64,000 nt of DNA from Prosthecobacter fusiformis (lineage in GTDB: Bacteria; Verrucomicrobiota; Verrucomicrobiia; Verrucomicrobiales; Verrucomicrobiaceae), in NCBI RefSeq assembly GCF_004364345.1, contig NZ_SOCA01000001.1:744001-808000 (forward strand). Reading direction: 5' to 3'. Numbering within the stretch: the first letter of the stretch is position 1; the number at the start of each line of letters is the position of its first letter. Positions 9,308-17,852 of this stretch are shown here, piece after piece. Both the position numbers and the translations under genes were made by a program. The notes under the pieces were generated by a model that saw only the letters and a program-made list of their open reading frames with translations, searched no databases and was not told the DNA's origin.

Positions 9308-10936
9308 TCATTTCTTCTTCTTTTTGCCCTTACCTTTCGCAGGCAGCTTCGGTTGCTGGTCCAGAGTCTTATTGACCAGGGTGGAAAAGTCATCCGTCTG
9401 CTGCTGCCAAGCGGACTCCAGTTCCTTCACCTTCTCAGGCATTTGAGCCGCTAGATTATGCGCTTCTGCGCGATCTGACTTCAGATCATACAGCTCCCAT
9501 GGATCGCCTTTCGCAGCCACCAGTTTCCAGTCCCCCACGCGCACCGCACGGTTGCCCTCATGCAGCCACCAGATGGATTCCCGGCTCACGGTTTCATCTT
9601 TCGTAAAGGCCGCCATCAGGCTTTTCCCGGGCGCTTCAGGGATGGTCTCTCCTTGCCATTCCTTCGGCTTTTCCACTCCCGTGATGGCCAGGATCGTTGG
9701 CACAATGTCCACCATGTGCGCCGGCGTCTGCCGCAGTTCCCCATGCGCCGTGATCCCCTTCGGCCAATGGGCGATCAAAGGGGTGCTGATTCCCCCCTCA
9801 TGCACCCAGGTCTTGTGCCTGCGGAAAGGCGTGTTGCAGGCGCTGGAAAAACCCGGCCCCAGGCAAAGATACGTCGCCGCGCTTCCAGGCTCAGCCTTCG
9901 GATCATGTCCCCCATTCCGCACCATGATCTCCGCGCTCGCCCCATTGTCGGAGGCAAAGAAGACCAGTGTATTTTCATACGCGCCCATGTCCTTGAGCTG
10001 CTGAAGAATGCGCCCGATCTCCTGATCCATCCGGTCCACCATGGCCGCATGGATGGCCATCTTCGTCGCCTGAAAACGCCGCTGTTCATCCGTCAGGGAT
10101 TCCCATGGCAGCGGGCGGTTGATTTCTCCTGGTCCCAGGATTTCCAAGTCCTCCGGGAAATCATATGGTGGTCCCACCTTTTTCTCCAGGGCAGACAGCT
10201 CCGTATTCACGATCCCCATTTGCTTTTGCCGTTGATAGCGCGCCTCCCGCATCACCTCCCAGCCTTGCAGATACTTGTCACGATACTTCGCGATATCCTC
10301 CGGCAGCGCATGCAGCGGAAAGTGCGGGGCAATGAAAGGGATGTAGTGAAAGAAGGGACGGTCAGCATACTTCGCCGCATGCTCCTTCAGGCAGTCGATG
10401 GCATGATCCGCCGTGACGATGGTGGTGTAATAGCCCGTTTCATTTTCAGGCACCTTTACCAGCACATCATCAATCGCATTCCCCTTGGCACTGAAAAAGT
10501 TCCCTTGGTTCCGGGTATCCAGCGAGCGGTCAAAGCCCGCCTCCAGCACTGGCCCATCAATGTGCCACTTCCCACTGTGATAGTTCCGATAACCCGCCGA
10601 CTTTAAAAAGTCCGGCAGCAGCCTCGCCCACGGCTGGCGCACCCCCCGCCCGCCACCACCCAGCCCAGGCAACTCATCCCGATGAATTTGCTGCGCATAA
10701 TATCCGCTCATCAGTGCCCCTCGCGTAGGCCAGCAGCGGGCTGTGTTATAAAACTGGGTAAACCGCAGCCCATTCTTAGCCAGACCATCCAGATTCGGTG
10801 TCGCGATCTCGCCGCCATAACACCCCAGGTCCGAATACCCCAGATCATCCGCCAGAATAAAAACAACGTTAGGCCTGTCCGCCGCCGTCGCCGTGACTAG
10901 CCCCAAAAAAACGAAAAAAGAAAGAAATCCACGCAT
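9308..10936 (-). CDS. Secreted sulfatase (arylsulfatase family S1)
   Basis: The product is 542 residues. A signal peptide (1-19) precedes the alkaline-phosphatase-fold start R-P-N-V-V-F-I-L-A-D-D-L-G-Y, whose two aspartates bind calcium. The catalytic signature C-W-P-T-R lies at residues 68-72; Cys68 is the residue that would be converted to formylglycine. H-S-G-K-W-H near 122-127 and A-S-D-N-G-A near 332 are the usual active-site blocks. It should hydrolyse sulfate esters on an extracellular or periplasmic glycan; the substrate cannot be told. The C-terminus is a run of lysines after K-L-P-A-K-G-K-G, an oddity shared with the sulfatase at 32705. The gene stands alone, convergent with the giant secreted protein. 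Confidence 0.92.
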   Translation of the reverse strand: MRGFLSFFVFLGLVTATAADRPNVVFILADDLGYSDLGCYGGEIATPNLDGLAKNGLRFTQFYNTARCWPTRGALMSGYYAQQIHRDELPGLGGGGRGVRQPWARLLPDFLKSAGYRNYHSGKWHIDGPVLEAGFDRSLDTRNQGNFFSAKGNAIDDVLVKVPENETGYYTTIVTADHAIDCLKEHAAKYADRPFFHYIPFIAPHFPLHALPEDIAKYRDKYLQGWEVMREARYQRQKQMGIVNTELSALEKKVGPPYDFPEDLEILGPGEINRPLPWESLTDEQRRFQATKMAIHAAMVDRMDQEIGRILQQLKDMGAYENTLVFFASDNGASAEIMVRNGGHDPKAEPGSAATYLCLGPGFSSACNTPFRRHKTWVHEGGISTPLIAHWPKGITAHGELRQTPAHMVDIVPTILAITGVEKPKEWQGETIPEAPGKSLMAAFTKDETVSRESIWWLHEGNRAVRVGDWKLVAAKGDPWELYDLKSDRAEAHNLAAQMPEKVKELESAWQQQTDDFSTLVNKTLDQQPKLPAKGKGKKKKK

Positions 10937-11234
10937 TCCCCATCACAACGTCCTCACCACCCCACTCTTGCGCCCCTTTCAGCATCCTCCTCCGCCACGC
11001 CACTCGTCACCTGTCCCTTCAGTCCCAAATCTTGTTAATCCTGTAAAAAAACCTCCCATACCCAACCACTGCCCTTCCAAAAGGCCTTCCAACTCTGCCC
11101 TCTCCGCCCCTCTGCCCCTCTGCGACCAACCGATGACAATATAAAGTCCAGCTCTTGCCGCAAAAGAATCCACACCTCCATCACTCCCCCGCCCGCCCTC
11201 TTGCACCCCCGGTCATCTTCCGCTACCAAACCCC
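10937..11234. other. Gene-free spacer between divergent genes
   Basis: This 298-base spacer separates the sulfatase (leftward) from tatD (rightward). I see no convincing gene. The sequence is C- and T-rich. At 11028-11047 it holds AATCTTGTTAATCCTGTAAA, the reverse complement of the repeat element at 28042-28075. Confidence 0.5.
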
Positions 11235-12026
11235 ATGTTTTTCGATACCCACACCCACCTGGGCAGCCATAAATTTGACGACGACCTCCCTGCCATCCTG
11301 GACCGTGCCCGCGCAGCCGGAGTTACCCGTATGATGGCACCCGCCACGGACTTGCCCAATGCACGCAAGCTCCTGGCGATTGCTGAAAAGGAGCCGGATG
11401 TCAGGGTAGCCGTGGGTATCCATCCCTGTGATGTGGACACCGTCTCTGGCGAGGACTGGATCGTCGAACTCCGCCATCTGGCCCAGCATCCGAAAGTGGC
11501 CGCCATTGGCGAGATCGGCCTGGATTACTTCCATGCTCCTCCAGAGGGATTTGACCTCGCAGGCTGGAAACTGCATCAGGCCCGCTGCCTTCACCTGCAA
11601 CTGGACTTGGCCGCAGAGCTTGGCCTCAACGTCGTCCTACACAACCGTGAAAGTTGGGATGACCTCACCGCCATCGTCCTTCCCTACAGTGGACGTCTGC
11701 GCGGTGTCTTCCATTGCTACACGGGCAGCCTGGAGCAGGCACAGCCACTACTTGATGCAGGGCATCTCATTTCCTTTACCGGAATCGTCACCTTTAAAAA
11801 CCCCGGCCCTGCGGGTGAAGCCGTGCGCCAAGTGCCAGCAGGGCAGTACATGCTGGAGACAGATGCCCCTTACCTGTCCCCCGTACCCCATCGGGGCCAA
11901 CGTTGCGAACCCGCCTATGTAGCGGATACCGCACGGGCTGTGGCCGCCCTCCGTGGACAGCCCGTGGAAAAAATTGCCCGCGATACTTCCACCACCGCCG
12001 AAGAGTTCTTCAAAGGGTTTGTCTGA
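11235..12026 (+). CDS. tatD: TatD family metal-dependent hydrolase (DNase)
   Basis: The product is 263 residues, the usual TatD length. Metal ligands of the amidohydrolase fold are visible: H6 and H8 in F-D-T-H-T-H, E93 in G-E-I-G-L-D-Y, a histidine in L-H-N-R-E-S, another in F-H-C-Y-T-G, and the aspartate in E-T-D-A-P-Y-L. Family members are cytoplasmic 3'-5' exonucleases or related hydrolases acting in DNA repair and quality control. It starts at an ATG with no strong ribosome-binding site. The L,D-transpeptidase gene follows in the same direction after 75 bases. Confidence 0.9.
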   Translation: MFFDTHTHLGSHKFDDDLPAILDRARAAGVTRMMAPATDLPNARKLLAIAEKEPDVRVAVGIHPCDVDTVSGEDWIVELRHLAQHPKVAAIGEIGLDYFHAPPEGFDLAGWKLHQARCLHLQLDLAAELGLNVVLHNRESWDDLTAIVLPYSGRLRGVFHCYTGSLEQAQPLLDAGHLISFTGIVTFKNPGPAGEAVRQVPAGQYMLETDAPYLSPVPHRGQRCEPAYVADTARAVAALRGQPVEKIARDTSTTAEEFFKGFV

Positions 12027-12101
12027 AATATTGGAGTCTTATGATGGCATCAGGCCTCAAATGTGCTCCATAGACAGCAACCATCCCGACAGACCTCCTG
12101 C

Positions 12102-12764
12102 ATGATTTCTTTACAGCGCCTGCTTCTTATCGCCTTCACCCCGGCGGTTATCCTTTATGGCGCGAGCTGTAGCTCCCAGAAAAAAACGTATGTTACCCGT
12201 GAAATCCGCCGTCCTGCCCCAGGCGGGGGATACACCACGGAGCAAATCCGTATTGAGGTGCAACAAACAGCTGGCGACAAAAAAAAGAAAGGTGAAGAGC
12301 CTGTTGATGACGGCTCCTTCTGGAATGGCGATGGCGTACCCGGGGAACCCAGCATGTGCATCAGCCTGCAAGAGCAGAAGGTCTTCTTTATGAAGGATGG
12401 CCAGATCGTCGGCATGTCCCCCATCTCGTCTGGCCGCGAAAGCCACTCCACACGTCCAGGGAAATTCCGCATCACGGAGAAAGACATCGACCACAAATCC
12501 AATCTCTACGGAGATTATGTGGACGCCGATGGAGCCATCCTGAAAAAAGAAGTGGCTGTGCGCAAGGATCGCAAACCTCCCGGTGCCATTTTTGATGGAG
12601 CCAACATGCGTTATTTCATGCGCATCAACGGTCCCATAGGCATGCATGAAGGTTATCTCCCTGGTTATCCCGCCTCCCATGGTTGCATCCGCCTCCCCAC
12701 CAAAATGGCCGAAATCTTTTTCAATGAATGCTCCGCCGGCACCCCGGTGGAGATCGTCCCCTGA
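12102..12764 (+). CDS. L,D-transpeptidase (YkuD) lipoprotein
   Basis: I chose the ATG at 12102 (MISLQRLLLIAF) over one at 12063, because it starts a lipoprotein signal with Y-G-A-S-C (Cys23 lipidated). Residues 24-65 form a charged linker. The YkuD catalytic domain (about 80-220) ends in the active-site motif S-H-G-C-I-R-L with Cys195, preceded by H-E-G-Y-L-P-G-Y-P-A. The enzyme forms 3-3 peptidoglycan crosslinks or attaches proteins to the wall, and should be anchored to the periplasmic face. The product is 220 residues. The next gene follows after 91 bases in the same direction. Confidence 0.9.
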   Translation: MISLQRLLLIAFTPAVILYGASCSSQKKTYVTREIRRPAPGGGYTTEQIRIEVQQTAGDKKKKGEEPVDDGSFWNGDGVPGEPSMCISLQEQKVFFMKDGQIVGMSPISSGRESHSTRPGKFRITEKDIDHKSNLYGDYVDADGAILKKEVAVRKDRKPPGAIFDGANMRYFMRINGPIGMHEGYLPGYPASHGCIRLPTKMAEIFFNECSAGTPVEIVP

Positions 12765-12855
12765 CGCACTGGAGATTGACGATAGGCCACAGCCATCCGC
12801 AGCGTCTCAACCAGATGCGCTTGATGCAGCCCGCTAACAGACCCTCATTACTTGC

Positions 12856-13287
12856 ATGCACCTTTCCCGCCGCATTCTCCTTTCCCTTCTGTTATTGCCT
12901 CTGGGCACCTGCATCCTCCAGGCTGCTTCGCCCTATACTCCCAAGCCCGGTGATCCAGAACGTAAGGCCATTGTGGATGCCCTGCGCATTCCCGTTCAGG
13001 CCGAGCTGAAAAGGGAGGCCATTTTCAAAATAGACCGCCTCAAGGTTCTTCAAGGCTGGGCCTTCCTCGGAGGCGTTCCTCTCAAGCCAGATGGCAGTGA
13101 AATGGACTATCGCGGCACCATCCACGAAGAAGCCATCCGTGAAGGTGCCTTCGACGGCGGCATCTTTGCACTCCTTCAAAAGCAAAACGGCAAGTGGATC
13201 ACCGTCCGTTACATCATCGGTGCCACCGACGTCCCCTATGTGGATTGGCCTCAGGAATTCGGAGCACCGGCGGTGCTCTTCGAATAG
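12856..13287 (+). CDS. Small secreted protein of unknown function
   Basis: The product is 143 residues with a signal peptide (1-24, Q-A-A cleavage) followed by Y-T-P-K-P-G-D-P-E-R-K-A-I-V-D-A-L-R. That opening is typical of a widespread family of small exported bacterial proteins with no assigned role. The mature part is a compact alpha/beta domain containing G-W-A-F-L-G-G and ending D-W-P-Q-E-F-G-A-P-A-V-L-F. No catalytic residues are obvious. It is co-directional with the L,D-transpeptidase, and its stop lies 8 bases from the convergent M20 gene. Confidence 0.75.
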   Translation: MHLSRRILLSLLLLPLGTCILQAASPYTPKPGDPERKAIVDALRIPVQAELKREAIFKIDRLKVLQGWAFLGGVPLKPDGSEMDYRGTIHEEAIREGAFDGGIFALLQKQNGKWITVRYIIGATDVPYVDWPQEFGAPAVLFE

Positions 13288-13295
13288 TATCTCCT

Positions 13296-14432
13296 TCAGC
13301 CAAGCTGAAGCTTCTCCAGGATAAACTGCTCACAAATGCGGTAGTATAGTTCCATGGAAGCCAGATCCATCCATTCATCAGCCCGATGAAGGTTCCCCAC
13401 GATCGGACTGGAGAGAACCACCGGAATCCCATACTGGGAGATGTATAAGGCATCACTGCCACCCGAGGCGCGCACCAGCTTCGCAGGCTGCCCTGTGAGG
13501 CGCTCTGTGATCTCGAGATAAAGCGGGTCCGGGGCCAGACGTGTGGCAGGCGCGGTGGCCACCGGCTCCACAATTGCTCCAGGCCCTGCTATCTCCGTGA
13601 CGATAGCCAGCAGGCTCTCAACCGTGTATGGCGGTGGGAAACGCAGGTCGATAGTCGCCTCAGCCTCCCCCGGTATGCAGTTGATGGTGCGATTGGGGGA
13701 GCTGCATAAAGTAGGCACACAAGTCGGATACCAATGGTCTAGCGAGTCATCCTGGAGAGCATCAAAATGCTCGCCCAGTCGGACCAGACATTTGGCCAGC
13801 GCAGCTAGAGAATTTGGACCCAGCCACGGAGCCGCCGCGTGCCCTTCCTTTCCAATGAAACGAATGCGGACCTGCAGGATTCCCTTTTCCTCCACCGTCA
13901 CCCGATGAATAGCCCCGCCATCCGGTACCATGGCCAGACCGCAGCGAAGCCCCACGTCTTCAAACAGATACCTCACACCATCTTCCCCCCCACGTTCTTC
14001 ATCCGAAGTGAAGGCAATACCGAGCGACAAACCCGGAAAGCGACGTTGCAAATTGCAGAAAAGTTCCAGCATTATTGCACACTGTCCCTTCATATCGCCC
14101 GATCCGGGTCCCCATAAACGCCCATCGCGGATGGACGATTGATAAACTTCTATCTCTGGATGCTCGATAACATCCAGATGCCCGACTAACAAAATATCTG
14201 GAATTTCCACGCCTGCTGCGGTTGCGACCATGGAGCCAAAACCCTGGCTTTCGTATTCGCGGATCACCACCCCGTCCAAAGGCTCCAGACGGCCTCGGCA
14301 AAGGGCAAAGCAGCGTTCACGCTCCGCTGGATAACTCTCCGTACTGGGAATGTGCATGAGATCGCAAGTGAGGGAGACAAGCCTTTCAAGAAGAGGGGAT
14401 GACATCGCAGTGGAGAGGGTGATGGGTTGCAT
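13296..14432 (-). CDS. M20 family metallopeptidase (ArgE/DapE/carboxypeptidase type)
   Basis: The product is up to 378 residues from the ATG at 14432; an ATG at 14405 (MSSPLLERL) is also possible. M20 hallmarks are visible: G-H-L-D-V (zinc ligand His and Asp), G-S-G-D-M-K-G-Q (bridging Asp) and D-E-E-R-G-G-E-D-G (catalytic Glu and ligand). A dimerisation domain follows in the middle third. Members remove acyl groups or cleave dipeptides; which substrate is used here (acetylornithine, succinyl-diaminopimelate or a peptide) cannot be decided. The gene is cytoplasmic, with no signal peptide, and is divergent from the transglutaminase pair. Confidence 0.88.
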   Translation of the reverse strand: MQPITLSTAMSSPLLERLVSLTCDLMHIPSTESYPAERERCFALCRGRLEPLDGVVIREYESQGFGSMVATAAGVEIPDILLVGHLDVIEHPEIEVYQSSIRDGRLWGPGSGDMKGQCAIMLELFCNLQRRFPGLSLGIAFTSDEERGGEDGVRYLFEDVGLRCGLAMVPDGGAIHRVTVEEKGILQVRIRFIGKEGHAAAPWLGPNSLAALAKCLVRLGEHFDALQDDSLDHWYPTCVPTLCSSPNRTINCIPGEAEATIDLRFPPPYTVESLLAIVTEIAGPGAIVEPVATAPATRLAPDPLYLEITERLTGQPAKLVRASGGSDALYISQYGIPVVLSSPIVGNLHRADEWMDLASMELYYRICEQFILEKLQLG

Positions 14433-14550
14433 GTTGCCTGAATGGCGAGTAGAATGTCGCGGTATTCGCTGCCGCTGCTGGCACGACTTTCGCGTTAGAG
14501 AAGATAGCGTGTGTCCTCAGGAGATAGTCTTCGGGGTTCAGCTATACATC

Positions 14551-15447
14551 ATGTACTCAGATTATCTTGATCTCACTGTCCGCGTGGGGTGCAACCTCGT
14601 TTACGAAACTTCTCTCTTTACTCCCATCTCCTTTCTGCTCCGGCCTCGTCGGGATATGAATTGCCTGGTACTCCAGGAAAGATGCCAGTTTGGTCCCTAT
14701 CTCTCGCCCCATGAATTTCTAGATTCACACGGCAACATGACCTGCCGCACCATGCTGGTGCCTGGCCGCAATGTGATCGATATGGATGCCTTCGTGGCTG
14801 TATCCTCGCTGCCCGAACTGCGCGATGCATACGTCAATGCCCTTCCGGTCAATGAACTGCCTCAGGAACTGCTGCGATATACCCTGCCCAGCCGTTATTG
14901 CGATTCCGATAAGCTCTCGAACTTTGCCTGGCAGCAGTTTGGCCACCTCAATCCCGGAATGGAACGCGTGCACGCTGTCAGTGACTGGGTGCATTATAAC
15001 ATTGAGTATCGTTTTGGCTCTGGCAGCCCCGATCTTACCGCCTGGGATGTCGTACAGCGTGGGTATGGCGTCTGCCGTGACTTTGCTCACGTGGTCGTCG
15101 CCCTCTGCCGTGCCTTAAACATGCCCGCACGTTATGTGACCGGACATCTGCCGGACATCGCTTACCTGGACAGCGGTAGCCCTATGGATTTCCACGCCTA
15201 TGGCGAGGTCTATCTGGGTCAGTGGTATACCATCGATGCCCGTTTTAATGTACCGCGCATCGGCCGTATCAAACTGGGCCATGGCATGGATGCTGTGGAC
15301 GGCGCCTTCTCCACCATCTATGGTCCGGCTACCCTAGTTCACTTCATGGTCTGGGCCTATCAAGTCAATCCACAAGGAATGATGCTAGGAGACCCCATTG
15401 ACCTTTCAAAGCGCCTCGACGGCACCACGCAATTGCGTTTCCCTTAG
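14551..15447 (+). CDS. Transglutaminase-like cysteine peptidase family protein
   Basis: The ATG at 14551 (MYSDYLDL) is the likely start; upstream in-frame sequence runs into the promoter region of the divergent M20 gene. The product is 298 residues. The N-terminal third is the bacterial transglutaminase-like beta domain. The core triad is Cys175 (Y-G-V-C-R-D-F-A-H), His215 (M-D-F-H-A-Y-G-E-V-Y) and Asp229 (Y-T-I-D-A-R). Such proteins are usually peptidases or amidases rather than cross-linkers. The next transglutaminase gene begins 13 bases after this stop, so the two form an operon. Confidence 0.88.
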   Translation: MYSDYLDLTVRVGCNLVYETSLFTPISFLLRPRRDMNCLVLQERCQFGPYLSPHEFLDSHGNMTCRTMLVPGRNVIDMDAFVAVSSLPELRDAYVNALPVNELPQELLRYTLPSRYCDSDKLSNFAWQQFGHLNPGMERVHAVSDWVHYNIEYRFGSGSPDLTAWDVVQRGYGVCRDFAHVVVALCRALNMPARYVTGHLPDIAYLDSGSPMDFHAYGEVYLGQWYTIDARFNVPRIGRIKLGHGMDAVDGAFSTIYGPATLVHFMVWAYQVNPQGMMLGDPIDLSKRLDGTTQLRFP

Positions 15448-15460
15448 GATTCCCTCATTC

Positions 15461-16330
15461 TTGAAAATACACATTCAGCACCGGACGGCATATCTCTACT
15501 CCACACAGGTCTCTTTTGGTTCCCACCAACTGATGATGCGCCCCCGGGAGAGCCACAGCCTCCGCCTGGAAAAGTGCGCTTTCACCATTTCCATCCCCCA
15601 CCGTCTGCGATGGATACGAGAACTGCACGAAAACAACATCGGGCACATTGATTTCACTGAGCACGCATCTGAACTCGTCATTGAGGCAGAATTCATCCTC
15701 GATGTTATCGAATCCAATCCCTTCAACTTTGTCATCGATCCCGAAGCTGCTGAATACCCTTTCTCGTATGAGGCTGAGCTTTATACGGAACTGCATGCAC
15801 TAAGCCGAAACATCTATGAGAGGGATGTGGACCTTATACGCGATTGGCTCCACCCCGTCTGGCACCCAGGCAAACGGTTGGGAACGCTCGAACTCCTTCA
15901 GCAGCTCAATACCCACATCTACAGTACCCTTAAGTATCAACGACGGCTAGAAAAGGGAGTCCAGTCCCCGGCGGAAACGCTGGAAAAGAAGAGTGGCTCC
16001 TGCCGGGACTTCGCCACCCTCTTCATGGAGGCCTGCCGTTATCTGGGTATCGCCTCGCGCTTTGTCAGTGGATACATGTATTCCCCGGACATCAACGGCC
16101 GCATGTCCATGCACGGCTGGGCGGAGGTATATCTTCCTGGGGCAGGCTGGATCGGCTTTGATCCGAGCTGGGGCATACTGGCTTCCTCGCATTACTTCCC
16201 GGTGGCCGTTTCCAGATACTCTGAAAACGTCCCCCCCATTTCAGGAACCTATACAGGCACTCGCCGGGATTTCCTGAGAACCGATGTGGACCTCTATGTC
16301 ACCAGGCTGAGTGCCTATCTCCTCACGTAA
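15461..16330 (+). CDS. Second transglutaminase-like protein
   Basis: The best start is a TTG at 15461 giving MKIHIQHRTAYLYS, the usual opening of the family. An upstream in-frame start at 15398 would overlap the previous gene by 50 bases and add non-family residues. The product is 289 residues: N-terminal beta domain (1-120), then a core with Cys181 (S-G-S-C-R-D-F-A-T), His218 (S-M-H-G-W-A-E-V-Y) and Asp234 (G-F-D-P-S-W-G). It is paired with the gene at 14551 and is closer to the N-terminal half of the 1142-residue protein at 36103. Its stop lies 14 bases from that of convergent purQ. Confidence 0.87.
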   Translation: MKIHIQHRTAYLYSTQVSFGSHQLMMRPRESHSLRLEKCAFTISIPHRLRWIRELHENNIGHIDFTEHASELVIEAEFILDVIESNPFNFVIDPEAAEYPFSYEAELYTELHALSRNIYERDVDLIRDWLHPVWHPGKRLGTLELLQQLNTHIYSTLKYQRRLEKGVQSPAETLEKKSGSCRDFATLFMEACRYLGIASRFVSGYMYSPDINGRMSMHGWAEVYLPGAGWIGFDPSWGILASSHYFPVAVSRYSENVPPISGTYTGTRRDFLRTDVDLYVTRLSAYLLT

Positions 16331-16344
16331 AGGGAACCCTTCCT

Positions 16345-17052
16345 TCAGGCCGCCATGGCTTCAGCCACACCCTTGAAGAGGTAATAGCCCCAGCCCTGCT
16401 CTGCACCGTTCCAATCGGGATCGTAGTGGGTGTTTTTGGCAATGAAACGCTCAGGATGTGGCATGAGGCCGAAGACACGCCCGGTATCATCTTGAAGACC
16501 GGCGATCTGGGCGCTGGAACCGTTGACATCCTTGCCATAAAGCAGGGCGGCATGGCCATCCTTGACATACTTTTCAGCGTCGCCTGCTTCACCAACGAAA
16601 CGGCCTTCCGCATGGGCGACGGGCAGTTCAAAGTTGTCAGGCAAAGCTTTGAGGAAGGGGCTGGTGTTGCCATTCTTCTTCAGAGGAGCCCAACGGCAGA
16701 TGAAACGACCTGTGTCGTTGTGAATCAGGCTGCCACGTGGCAGGAGGTCCAACTGAGTAAGAATCTGGAAGCCATTGCAGATGCCGAGTACATAACCGCC
16801 ATCGGCCACGAACTTTTTCAGGCGCTCACCCAGCTTGTGCTTGGTAATGAGCTGGGCGATGCGGCCGCTCATGACATAATCGCCATAGCTAAAGCCGCCG
16901 GAGAACACGATCAGTTGAGCCCGGTCCAGAGACTCCGGCTCCAGGTGGGCGATGGGCAGGACTTCAGCGGTGAAACCAGCGGCTTCGAGAGCACGGGAGG
17001 TTTCCAGATCGCAGTTGGTGCCAGGGAATTTGATGAGAAGGGCGTGGGGCAT
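16345..17052 (-). CDS. purQ: Phosphoribosylformylglycinamidine synthase glutaminase subunit
   Basis: PurQ supplies ammonia from glutamine for conversion of FGAR to FGAM in purine synthesis. The product is 235 residues, the normal length, and cytoplasmic. The class I glutamine amidotransferase triad is visible: Cys92 in L-G-I-C-N-G-F-Q, and His/Glu in G-L-M-P-H-P-E-R-F near residue 200. The N-terminal signature F-P-G-T-N-C-D is also typical of PurQ. It is the last gene of a leftward operon after purL and a toxin-antitoxin pair, starting 17 bases after the toxin stop. Confidence 0.96.
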   Translation of the reverse strand: MPHALLIKFPGTNCDLETSRALEAAGFTAEVLPIAHLEPESLDRAQLIVFSGGFSYGDYVMSGRIAQLITKHKLGERLKKFVADGGYVLGICNGFQILTQLDLLPRGSLIHNDTGRFICRWAPLKKNGNTSPFLKALPDNFELPVAHAEGRFVGEAGDAEKYVKDGHAALLYGKDVNGSSAQIAGLQDDTGRVFGLMPHPERFIAKNTHYDPDWNGAEQGWGYYLFKGVAEAMAA

Positions 17053-17069
17053 GAACGGTATGGGTTACT

Positions 17070-17567
17070 TTATGACATCTCGCCGACGGAGTGCAACAAA
17101 GCTTCCTCCAGTTTAGGGGCGATGAAAAAGTGCGCCTCGGCACGCAGCCGGGTGATTTCGGATTTTAATGAAGGGATCAGGCCTTCCAGCTTGGCGCGTC
17201 GGAGAATGCCCAAAACGCCTGTGATTGGGATTCCCAGCCTCTGAGCAACTGCCCGTCCGTCATGCTCATCCATCAATAGAAGATCACCAGTCTTCTCATA
17301 TGCCAGAACAATGGCTTCAGACTCGCCAAGGTGAAGGCCTTCACCCAGCAGCCGAATGAGGGACTGATCCAGTACTGGGATGACATAGATAAGCCCGGAA
17401 GCCCGGGCATCTTCCAGACACTCGCGCGCATTTTCATGATCCAATTCTTGCAGCTCAGCCCATACGGCATAAGGGATGGTGATCTGCGTGTAAAATCGCC
17501 AGAGCAAAGGGAGCTGGCCAATGATGGCCAGATTGCACAGCGGCGATGTGTTGCTAAACACCTGCAT
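17070..17567 (-). CDS. DUF3368 PIN-domain-like toxin
   Basis: The product is 165 residues. It opens F-S-N-T-S-P-L-C-N-L and has G-E-S-E-A-I-V-L-A near 82 and L-L-M-D-E-H-D-G-R-A near 97; these acidic positions are the ones conserved in DUF3368, a PIN-fold ribonuclease family. Note Asn6 where PIN nucleases often have Asp (S-D-T/S-S), so the first metal ligand may be changed. Family knowledge pairs DUF3368 toxins with UPF0175 antitoxins, exactly as here. The genes overlap by 14 bases. The pair lies between purL and purQ in the same direction. Confidence 0.85.
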   Translation of the reverse strand: MQVFSNTSPLCNLAIIGQLPLLWRFYTQITIPYAVWAELQELDHENARECLEDARASGLIYVIPVLDQSLIRLLGEGLHLGESEAIVLAYEKTGDLLLMDEHDGRAVAQRLGIPITGVLGILRRAKLEGLIPSLKSEITRLRAEAHFFIAPKLEEALLHSVGEMS

Positions 17568-17799
17568 GGGCCAAATCGAGAGCTAGGTCTTTTTCAGTGT
17601 AGTGACGGGCGATGCCTCGTCGTGCCAGCTCCGCCCCGAACGCAAGCCGGGGCTTGCCAGCGAGCTGTGCGGCCTTGCCACCAGAAAGCAGGCCGGAGGC
17701 ATAAAGGCTGCACGCCAGTTCCAAGGTCACGCGTTCCTGCTGCTCCGCCTCAGGAAGGCGCAACGCAGAAACAATATCGTCTGGAATTTGAACCGTCAT
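17554..17799 (-). CDS. UPF0175 family antitoxin
   Basis: I chose the ATG at 17799 (MTVQIPDDIVSAL), giving 81 residues, the usual UPF0175 length; a longer frame from 17856 would overlap the purL stop. The family pattern is clear: E-L-A-C-S-L-Y-A-S-G-L-L-S-G-G-K-A-A-Q-L-A-G, then F-G-A-E-L-A-R-R-G-I and the C-terminal H-Y-T-E-K-D-L-A-L-D-L-A. These proteins bind DNA through the N-terminal region and neutralise the DUF3368 partner encoded just downstream with a 14-base overlap. The start lies 53 bases after the purL stop. Confidence 0.85.
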   Translation of the reverse strand: MTVQIPDDIVSALRLPEAEQQERVTLELACSLYASGLLSGGKAAQLAGKPRLAFGAELARRGIARHYTEKDLALDLAHAGV

Positions 17800-17852
17800 T
17801 TCGGGTTCAAAGCTACACTCTGAAAGGCGCCTGGGCAAGCACTGCAAACCCA

